Below are positions 53,132 through 60,121 of a DNA stretch of 62,053 nt, one piece after another (the stretch's first letter is position 1; each line of letters starts with the position of its first letter). Below the pieces are notes generated by a model. It saw only the letters and a program-made list of their open reading frames with translations, was not told where the DNA came from and ran no database searches. This DNA comes from an uncultured bacterium (lineage in GTDB: Bacteria > Actinomycetota > Coriobacteriia > Coriobacteriales > Coriobacteriaceae), in assembly GCA_905214465.1 (NCBI GenBank), contig CAJMMD010000013.1, positions 1-62,053 of the forward strand, in the 5' to 3' direction. Both the position numbers and the translations under genes were made by a program.

Positions 53132-54054
53132 TCGGCCGTCATCTTCCTTGCCAGTTGCTTGCCCACGATACGGGCGACTACGTTAAACAGCAGCACGCAA
53201 ATCATCAGCAGCGCCGCGGTGCCCCAGACGATCTGCTGGGCCTCGGGGCTACCCTCGCCATAGATCTTGTAGATGTGCACGGCGAGCGACTCACCGGGGC
53301 GGAACACGTTCCAGGCACAGGTGGGGCTCGACAGGTTAAAACTCAAGAAGTTCAGGCGAACCGGCGAGCTCATGCCCGAGGTAAAGAGCAGTGCCGCGGC
53401 CTCGCCAAACACGCGGCCGGCCGAAAGCACGATGCCGGTCACGATGGCGGGCATGGCCTCGGGGATCAGGATGTGCAGCGTGGCCTCCCAGCGGGTAAGG
53501 CCCATGGCCAGGCACGCATCGCGCTGGGCCTGCGGCACGTCCTCGAGCGCCTGCTGAATCACGCGCACTAGGATGGGAATGTTAAACATGGTGAGCGCGA
53601 CGGCGCCGGAGATGATGGAGTACTTCCAGCCCAGCTGCACCGAGAACACCAGAAAGCCGAACATGCCGACGACGATGGAGGGCAGCGAGGACAGCGTCTC
53701 GATGGCGGTGGAGGCGATGTCGCGGATGGGCCCGTCCGGCGCGTACTCAACCAAAAAGACCGCGCCGCCCAGACTGATGGGCACCGAGATGACTAGGGTG
53801 ATCAGCAGCAGGTAGAACGAGTCGAACAGCTGGTAGAGCACGCCGCCCTGGGTTCCGTTGGCGCGCGAGGGCTGCGTGAGAAAGCCCGGCTGAAACAGCG
53901 TCGAAATCCCCTCGAACAGGATATAGGCCACCATGGAGGTGACGATGAGCATGACGATGGCGACGATTGCCGTCAGCACGCCCGTGGCGATGCGGTCCTG
54001 CTTTTGGACACGCCCGAGTCTCGCCTCATCGATATGGATGCGCGTGCTAGCCAC
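53128..54054 (-). CDS. pstA: Phosphate ABC transporter permease PstA
   Basis: A 308-residue permease with six membrane segments. It contains LVISVPISLGGAVFLVEYAP, TLSSLPSIVVGMFGFLVF and the EAA-type loop AMGLTRWEATLHILIPEA that binds PstB. GTG at 54054 is chosen: it overlaps the pstC stop by 8 bases and has GGGGGCGAAGG upstream; a TTG at 54078 would overlap pstC further. It is translated with pstC and pstB. Confidence 0.95.
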
Positions 54055-54955
54055 GAGCCTTCGCCCCCTTGCGGCCAATGAGATGGATGATCAGGATGAA
54101 GATGAGGCTCATGCCCATCAGCAGCAAGCCAAGTGCCCAAAGGACGTCGTCCTGGGCCGAGCCCTCGGCATAGACTGCCATGGACGTGGTGAGCGTGGTG
54201 GTAATGGTCGAGGCCGGCGACAGCAGCGACGTCGGCATGGCCTCGATGCCGCCGATAACCATGCGCACGGCGAGCGTTTCGCCAAAGGCACGGGTCATGC
54301 CAAGGATGACCGCGGTCATGAGCGACGGCATGGCGGACTTGAGCACCACGTGCCAGATGGTCTGCCAGCGGGTGTAGCCCAGCGCGAGCGAGCCCTGACG
54401 GTAGCTGTCGGGCACGGCGCGCAGGCCATCGACCGAAAGCGTGGTCATCGTCGGCAGAATCATGACTGCCAGCACGATGGCGCCGGGCAAGATGCCCAGA
54501 CCCGTGCTCACGTGGAAAACGCTTTTCATAAGGCCGACGACCACGTGAAAACCGATCAGGCCAAAGACGACCGAAGGAATGCCGGTCAAAAGCTCAATAA
54601 GCGGCTGAAAGACCTTGGAACCAAACTTAGGCTGGATTTCGACCGCAAAGATGGCAGAGCCGATGGCGATGGGCAGCGCAATGAGCGTGGAGAGCACCAT
54701 GACCGCAAACGAGGTGACGATCAGGGGCAGGGCGCCGGTATAGGGCAGGCCGTTTTCGGCCGTGTTGGCCAGGTCCCACTTGGTGCCGGTGAAGAACTCA
54801 ACGATCGAGACGCCGTCCTTAACAAAAGCCGAAGGGCCCTTTTGGGCGACCATAAAGATGAGCGCGGCAACGACAAGCGTCACGAGCGCAACGCACGCGC
54901 CCGTGACGCCCAGGCCCACGTTCTCAAGGTCGCGCTTTGGCAGCTGTTTTGCCAT
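54047..54955 (-). CDS. pstC: Phosphate ABC transporter permease PstC
   Basis: A 302-residue permease partner of PstA with six membrane segments. IALPIAIGSAIFAVEI, LTGIPSVVFGLIGFHVVV and the EAA loop ALGYTRWQTIWHVVLKSA match PstC. GGAAAGGTTTGTA precedes the ATG at 54955. It begins 24 bases after pstS, within one operon. Confidence 0.96.
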   Translation of the reverse strand: MAKQLPKRDLENVGLGVTGACVALVTLVVAALIFMVAQKGPSAFVKDGVSIVEFFTGTKWDLANTAENGLPYTGALPLIVTSFAVMVLSTLIALPIAIGSAIFAVEIQPKFGSKVFQPLIELLTGIPSVVFGLIGFHVVVGLMKSVFHVSTGLGILPGAIVLAVMILPTMTTLSVDGLRAVPDSYRQGSLALGYTRWQTIWHVVLKSAMPSLMTAVILGMTRAFGETLAVRMVIGGIEAMPTSLLSPASTITTTLTTSMAVYAEGSAQDDVLWALGLLLMGMSLIFILIIHLIGRKGAKARG

Positions 54956-54979
54956 TACAAACCTTTCCGGGGCGATTGC

Positions 54980-55918
54980 TTATTTAGCAGAGACCTTGCC
55001 GCTGGCGTCCTTGACGACCTTCATGGCAGAGACGGGAATAAAGCCCTGCTCCTCGACGAGCTTGCCCTGGACGTCGTCGGAAAGCATGAACTCCAGAAAG
55101 GCCTTGGTGGCCTCGTCGGCGTCCTTTGCGCAGTACATGTGCTCGGTCGCCCAAATCTTAAAGGAGTCGTCGGTGACGTTTGCGCTCTTGGGCTCCACGC
55201 CCTCGACCTTGATGGCGTTGAACTTGGAGTCATCGAAGTGCGAGAAGTCGAGGTAGGAGATGGCGTTGTCGGTGCTGCCCATCTGAGTCTGGACGTCGCC
55301 GGACTTGTCGAGCTCGGCGTCGCCCTTAAAGTCGACGGCCTCGTCGCCAAAGACGGCAGCCTCGAAGGTGGCGCGGGTGCCGGAGCCGGCCTTGCGGTTG
55401 AGGACGACGATGGTAGCGTCGTCGCCGCCGACCTCCTTCCAGTTGGTGATCTGGCCGGAGAAGATGCCCTTGAGCTGCTCGAGGGACAGGTCGTCGACCT
55501 TGACGTTCTTGGAGACGACGGGGCCCATGCCCACGACGGCGACCTCGTGGTCGACGAGGTTCTTGACCTGGTCGGCCTCGAGCTTGGTCTCGGCGAAGAC
55601 GTCAGAGTTACCGATGGTAACGGTGCCGGCGGCGACGGCGGTCAGGCCCTTGCCCGAACCGTTACCCGAGCCGGAGACGGAGACGTCGGGGTTGGCATCC
55701 ATGAACTTCTCGGCAGCGGCCTCGAGGAGCGCCTGGAACGAGGAGGCGCCGTCGTAGGTCACCTCGCCCGAGACGGACTCGGCAGCAGCGGCGCTGCCCT
55801 TGTCGGCGGCGTTGGAAGCGCCTGTGCCGCCGCAACCAACGAGGCCGAGGCCCACGAAGCTGGCAAGACCACCAGCGAGGCCGAGGAACTGACGACGAGA
55901 ATAAGCCTGATCGAGCAT
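54980..55918 (-). CDS. pstS: Phosphate-binding lipoprotein PstS
   Basis: A 312-residue substrate-binding protein. The N-terminus has a twin-arginine-like SRRQFLGLAGG run, a hydrophobic core and the lipobox LVGC, so the mature protein should be a membrane-anchored lipoprotein. The phosphate-binding signature regions follow (GSGNGSGKGLTAVAAGT, NRKAGSGTRATFE). GAAAGGAAGATC precedes the ATG at 55918. It is the first gene of pstSCAB, and a Pho-box-like direct repeat lies 143 bases upstream of the start. Confidence 0.96.
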   Translation of the reverse strand: MLDQAYSRRQFLGLAGGLASFVGLGLVGCGGTGASNAADKGSAAAAESVSGEVTYDGASSFQALLEAAAEKFMDANPDVSVSGSGNGSGKGLTAVAAGTVTIGNSDVFAETKLEADQVKNLVDHEVAVVGMGPVVSKNVKVDDLSLEQLKGIFSGQITNWKEVGGDDATIVVLNRKAGSGTRATFEAAVFGDEAVDFKGDAELDKSGDVQTQMGSTDNAISYLDFSHFDDSKFNAIKVEGVEPKSANVTDDSFKIWATEHMYCAKDADEATKAFLEFMLSDDVQGKLVEEQGFIPVSAMKVVKDASGKVSAK

Positions 55919-56060
55919 GATCTTCCTTTCATACATGCGACTCGCGGACACCCTGCCCGCTTTGCTGTTTGGAAAGATACGGCCCCGACCGGTCAGCGCC
56001 CGCACCAACTGCGGTTTCTTACGGGCTTTTGATAGACCCTTACCGCAAGCGCGGCTCGGC

Positions 56061-56080
56061 TTTACAAACGAATAACAAAC
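56061..56080 (-). promoter_or_regulatory. Candidate Pho box upstream of pstS
   Basis: GTTTGTTATTCGTTTGTAAA contains GTTTGT twice at an 11-base interval, the periodicity of PhoB/PhoP boxes. A possible -10 (CTATCA) lies about 25-30 bases further toward pstS. No PhoB/PhoR genes are in the window. Confidence 0.4.
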
Positions 56081-56121
56081 CCGCCACCAAGCATGACCCG
56101 CCTTTTACACCAATAAAAACA

Positions 56122-56190
56122 AAGTTGCGGTGAAATAGTTCCTGCTTGGCCATCAAATGGCCCATTCTAGGAACTATTCCACCGCAACTT
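56122..56190. repeat. GTTGCGGTGAAATAGTTCC palindrome
   Basis: AAGTTGCGGTGAAATAGTTC then CT (56122-56143) pairs with 56169-56190 with one mismatch. The loop contains GGCCAT/ATGGCC, so almost all 69 bases are paired. It lies between pstS and the dipeptidase gene; the remainder of the 55919-56237 gap holds the Pho-box-like repeat. Confidence 0.8.
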
Positions 56191-56237
56191 AAAAAGCCCG
56201 GACGAAAGGGGTGCTAAGTTGTTAAAACGCCGCAGCA

Positions 56238-57674
56238 TTAAAGCTCAAGCTCGTTCAAACGTAAGATCGCCACGATATAAATCTTGAGCGCCTGCTTGAG
56301 CTGTTCCTCGTTGGCGCACTCGTTGGGACCGTGCATCTGGCCGCCCCACTCGGGCAGCTCCAGACCGGTCTCCTCGGGGCCAAACGAGACGGCGCGGGCA
56401 AAGTTGCGCGCGTACGTGCCGCCGCCCATGGCAAAGGGCTCAGCATGCTTGCCCGTAAACTCGTTATAGGTATCAATAAGCGCCTTCACGGCCGGATCGT
56501 CGGCAGAGACCGAGAACGGCACCTTCGCACGACCCACACGGCACGTCACGCCAAAACGGCCCACGAGCGGATCGAGCTGCTCGCGGATGGTATCGGCACT
56601 CGTGCTGTCGGGGAAGCGCACGTCGATGACCTGCTCAATATGGCTATCCGCCACGCGGATGACGCCAGCGTTGCAGGTAAGCGGGCCAAACGCCGGACTC
56701 GTCGCATCGATACCCAGGCCGCGACCATAGGCGTCCGCATGCACAAAGGCCAGGAACTTGACGAACTCGTGCTCGGCAGGCGTCAGCAGGCGCTCGTCGC
56801 GTGCACCAAACGCGTCCTCGGCCTCGCGCAGATACGCCACGATCAGCCCGACGGCGTTGATCGTTCCCTCTGGCATCGAGGCATGACCGCCAATGCCGTG
56901 GGCGAAAATCTGCGCATGCCCGTTATCGAGCGCCGTGATCTCCAGGCGGTCGCCGTTCTCGACCGGCGCCGGCAGCTCATCGGCGGCAATCGCAAGCTCG
57001 CAGATAGACTGCGACGGAATGGCGTTGCTCGCCTCGGCACCGCTCCAGGACACAATGCGCCCGCCGTCGATCTTGGAGCTCACAAATGTCGCCCCAAACT
57101 GGCCCTTCTCGGCATTACAGACCGGGAACTCGGCATCGGGCGTAAACAGAAAGTCGGGGTTCGCGTGGTTCTCCAGATAATGGTGAACGTCGGACATGCC
57201 CACTTCCTCATCGCAGCCCAGCAGTGCGCGGAAGGTGTAGCGCGGAACAATGCCGTGCTTGAGCAGATAGGCGCCGGCGTAGAGCGACAGCACCGCCGGA
57301 CCCTTGTCGTCGATAACGCCGCGGCCGAGCAGCCAGCCCTCGCGACGCTCCATCGCAAACGGGTCGGTGTTCCAGCCCGGGCCGGCGGGCACCACGTCCA
57401 CGTGGCAGATGGTCGCGAGCTGCTTGTCGCCGCGGCCAGGAATATCGGCAATGCCCACATAGCCCTCGTCGTCGCTCGTCTGATAGCCGAGCTTCTGCGC
57501 GATGCCGAGCGCACAGTCGAGCGCGTCACGGACCGGGCGGCCAAACGGCGCGCCGGGCTCTGCATCGGCAGAAACTGCCACGGACGGATAGCTCACCAGC
57601 TGCTCGATATCGGCGACGACATCTTCCCAGACCTCGTCGACATACTCGGCGACGCTCTGCTCCACCTGATTCAT
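56238..57674 (-). CDS. M20-family dipeptidase (PepV-like)
   Basis: A 478-residue zinc metallopeptidase. Ligands and catalytic residues lie in TICHVDVVPAGPGWNTDPF, GRGVIDDKGPAVLS, LGCDEEVGMSD, FTPDAEFPVCNAEKG and a C-terminal MHGPNECANEEQL. The Pro-Gly-Trp and Asp-Ala-Glu-Phe-Pro-Val features and length fit PepV/carnosinase-like dipeptidases that cleave dipeptides in the cytosol. TAAGGAGG stands before the ATG at 57674. The HAD gene is 54 bases upstream on the same strand. Confidence 0.93.
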   Translation of the reverse strand: MNQVEQSVAEYVDEVWEDVVADIEQLVSYPSVAVSADAEPGAPFGRPVRDALDCALGIAQKLGYQTSDDEGYVGIADIPGRGDKQLATICHVDVVPAGPGWNTDPFAMERREGWLLGRGVIDDKGPAVLSLYAGAYLLKHGIVPRYTFRALLGCDEEVGMSDVHHYLENHANPDFLFTPDAEFPVCNAEKGQFGATFVSSKIDGGRIVSWSGAEASNAIPSQSICELAIAADELPAPVENGDRLEITALDNGHAQIFAHGIGGHASMPEGTINAVGLIVAYLREAEDAFGARDERLLTPAEHEFVKFLAFVHADAYGRGLGIDATSPAFGPLTCNAGVIRVADSHIEQVIDVRFPDSTSADTIREQLDPLVGRFGVTCRVGRAKVPFSVSADDPAVKALIDTYNEFTGKHAEPFAMGGGTYARNFARAVSFGPEETGLELPEWGGQMHGPNECANEEQLKQALKIYIVAILRLNELEL

Positions 57675-57728
57675 GGACGACCTCCTTACCAATGAGCGGC
57701 GAGCGCGCTCGCCCCTCACATTACGTCA

Positions 57729-58391
57729 TTAGATAGCGAAAAGTTTAGCAAGCTCGGCCACCGAGTGCACCACCGCATCGGCACCCGCCGCCTCGTGCTC
57801 GCCCGGCGCCGCCGCGCCCGAATAGATGCCGATGCACGGCACGCCCATTGCGTGCGCGCCCTCCACATCGTTAAAGCGATCGCCGATCATCACGGCATCG
57901 TCGGCCGTCGCGCCGAGCGCCGCCAGGGCATCGCGGACCGAATCGGCCTTGGTCTCGCGTCCCTGCGGCGGATTCATGCCAATCACCGCCTCAAACTGAG
58001 AGAGCCCGAGCTCATGCACCATGTCGATGCACTTGGCCTCCATGCGCGACGTCGCCACGGCCATACGTTTGCCTTGGGCGACCAACCCATCCAGCAGCTC
58101 GGGGACCCCATTGAACACGGGATACTCCTCCGGTCCCAGTTCATCAAAAAAGGCGCGGTACTCATCGGCCACCACAAGCGACTCCTCGCGGGAAAAGCCG
58201 TAAAAGTCGTGAAAGCTCTTCCACAGGGGCGGCCCGATCATGCGGCGCAGATCACCCATCTGCGTCTCCGAAAACCCGCGCGCAGCCAGCGTCTTGCGCG
58301 TCGAGGTCATCACTGCCCGACCCGTATCGGCCACCGTGCCGTCAAAATCGAACAGCACAACCGGCCGCTCGCAAAGTTGCAATGCCGCCAT
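57729..58391 (-). CDS. HAD-superfamily phosphatase (phosphoglycolate phosphatase-like)
   Basis: A 220-residue HAD hydrolase with a small helical cap. Motif I is VLFDFDGTVADTGRAV, motif II ATSRMEAKC, motif III has Lys in RETKADSV, and motif IV VMIGDRFNDVEGAHAMG. The group includes phosphoglycolate phosphatase and related pyrophosphatases. GAAGAAGGG precedes the ATG at 58391. It is co-oriented with and 54 bases upstream of the dipeptidase gene. Confidence 0.9.
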   Translation of the reverse strand: MAALQLCERPVVLFDFDGTVADTGRAVMTSTRKTLAARGFSETQMGDLRRMIGPPLWKSFHDFYGFSREESLVVADEYRAFFDELGPEEYPVFNGVPELLDGLVAQGKRMAVATSRMEAKCIDMVHELGLSQFEAVIGMNPPQGRETKADSVRDALAALGATADDAVMIGDRFNDVEGAHAMGVPCIGIYSGAAAPGEHEAAGADAVVHSVAELAKLFAI

Positions 58392-58485
58392 CGGCACCCT
58401 TCTTCCCCAGTTGATGATTTCCACACCACCGCTTCAAACTGTTGACTATTCAACAATTGAACCTAGCAATGTAGAGCAACTCCAC

Positions 58486-58491
58486 TATACT
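58486..58491 (+). promoter_or_regulatory. Candidate -10 of the second degV gene
   Basis: TATACT lies 57 bases before the degV start. The upstream stretch contains TGTTGACTATTCAACA, a dyad that might bind a regulator shared with the divergent HAD gene. Confidence 0.35.
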
Positions 58492-58547
58492 TGTCGCACT
58501 TTGCTTTCAGAAGGCGGCGCTGCCGCGCCCCAACGAAAGGTGCAATT

Positions 58548-59408
58548 ATGTCTTTTGCCATCATAACCGACTCCACGTCGGACATCTCCCCCGCCCGTGC
58601 CCAAGAGCTCGGCATTTACGTGATTCCGCTGCATGTGATTATCGAGGGCGAGGACCTGCTCGACCAGGTGCAGATTACCGCCGAGGAATACGTCGCCCGC
58701 ATGGCCGGCTCCGAGCAGCTGCCGCACACCTCGCAGCCGAGCGCCGGCGAGTTCAAGGCGCTGTTTGACCGCGTACGCGCCGATGGCCACGACAGCGCGA
58801 TCTTTATCTCGCTGTGCAGCGAGTGGTCCGCCTGCTATTCCAACGCATGCCTGGTCGCCGAGACCCACGAGCTCGACGTGCGCTGCATCGATTCGCGCAC
58901 CGGCTCGGGCGCCGAGGGCCTGCTGGTGGAGTACGCGCTTGCCATGCGCGAGGACGGCCGCAGCTTGGACGAGACCGAGGCGCAGATCCGCGCGACGCTG
59001 CCCGAAGCCCACCTGCTGCTGATTCCCCGCACGCTCGAGAACCTGGTCAAAAACGGCCGCGCCCCCAAGCTCGCCGGCCAGCTGACGCAGATGCTCAACA
59101 TTCGCCTGGCCGTTTCGCCGGAGTGGAAATCGGGCGAGATCAAGGCAATCAAAAAGGGCCGCGGCGCCAAGCGCATCGTCGCCAACACCATGGCAGATTG
59201 CCTCGCGTTTTTGGACGAGCACCCGGGCTCAAGCGTGCGTGTGCTCACGACCGGCGCCGCCGAGGAGCAGGAACTTGTCAACGAGGCGCTCGCGGGCCAG
59301 GACTACGTAGACGCCGGCACTGGCCCCATCGGCTGCACCATCGCCACCCATGTAGGCGTCGATGCCATCGCCATCAGCTACTGCCCCCGCTACCAACCTG
59401 CCAATTAG
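58548..59408 (+). CDS. DegV-family fatty-acid-binding protein (second copy)
   Basis: A 286-residue member of the DegV/FakB family. It begins FAIITDSTSDISPARA, has SLCSEWSACYSNA at the ligand-contact position where the 22.8 kb copy has KLSGTNQSA, LVKNGRAPKLAG, and ends GPIGCTIATHVGVDAIA. Differing ligand-site residues suggest a different fatty acid preference from the other copy. GAAAGGTGC precedes the ATG at 58548. It is divergent from the HAD gene and ends in a terminator 126 bases downstream. Confidence 0.92.
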   Translation: MSFAIITDSTSDISPARAQELGIYVIPLHVIIEGEDLLDQVQITAEEYVARMAGSEQLPHTSQPSAGEFKALFDRVRADGHDSAIFISLCSEWSACYSNACLVAETHELDVRCIDSRTGSGAEGLLVEYALAMREDGRSLDETEAQIRATLPEAHLLLIPRTLENLVKNGRAPKLAGQLTQMLNIRLAVSPEWKSGEIKAIKKGRGAKRIVANTMADCLAFLDEHPGSSVRVLTTGAAEEQELVNEALAGQDYVDAGTGPIGCTIATHVGVDAIAISYCPRYQPAN

Positions 59409-59533
59409 GGACAGGTTTATTTTGGCAGGTTTTATCTGGGCAAACGTTAAACGGTAACAAGGCTTGCCTGGCAAGATCGGACATGCCAAAGCCGTCGAAC
59501 AACCGAAGTACACCCAGCCACAACAAAGCCATC

Positions 59534-59575
59534 ACGCCGACGCGCCGCAACTCAAGGCGCGCCGGCGTCTTTTTA
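59534..59575 (+). terminator. Intrinsic terminator downstream of degV
   Basis: ACGCCGACGCGCC pairs with GGCGCGCCGGCGT (one mismatch), followed by CTTTTT. The 59576-59711 interval has nothing I can identify apart from a GCCGCC/GGCGGC dyad. Confidence 0.75.
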
Positions 59576-59711
59576 GGAGTCGCGGCGGAAAAGGGGCCGT
59601 TTTAGCCAAAAGGCCGCGAAACGCTTCCCATTACGCCGCAACTTCATTGCCGCCCAACCAGCCAATCGAGAAATTGGCGGCGATCGATGCTTTGTCCAAC
59701 CCCCTTGCGAT

Positions 59712-59941
59712 ACCCTCTGGGCAAAAAATGGCAAATATGAGTACTGTTACCAGTTTAGTAACAGCGCAATCTGGCTGAATTTGCCATCTTCTGTCAATTC
59801 CGAGCGTCATAAAGTCCCGAATCGTCATATTTAGAGGGTTGATTCTATCCAATCCGAATCGATTGGTCTTAAATACTTTCCAGATGATATGTTACTGCTC
59901 AAACCACAGTACTCATATTTACCATTTTTTGCCCACAGGGT
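59712..59941. repeat. 230-bp unit bounded by 36-bp inverted repeats (MITE-like)
   Basis: Ends 59712-59747 and 59906-59941 are complementary at 34 of 36 positions and share GGGCAAAAAATGG and AATATGAGTACTGT. The interior (~158 bp) has a small GTTAC/GTAAC hairpin but no gene. No target-site duplication is obvious. It stands 180 bases upstream of the primase-helicase gene. Confidence 0.75.
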
Positions 59942-60121
59942 CTATTCGAGGATAGTTTCCTGCGCCTCCAGCCCACCTCATGGCCGCCAAAACCCATTCA
60001 GCAACAGCTACCGCACATTTTGACACCAGCCAAACACCACTCATGGAGGTGTACTCCGCTATCGCCGAACCAAAATCAGAGTCGAGTCCCTTAAAAATCA
60101 AAATAACGTACCCTCATTTCA

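Noticed and set aside
53933..56032. A 699-codon plus-strand frame opposite pstC and pstS
   Set aside because: It is antisense to well-recognised genes and its composition is that of a codon-bias shadow.
59484..59606. A 40-codon frame (MPKPSNNRSTPSHNK...) after the second degV
   Set aside because: It spans the degV terminator hairpin, has a basic random-like composition and no ribosome site.
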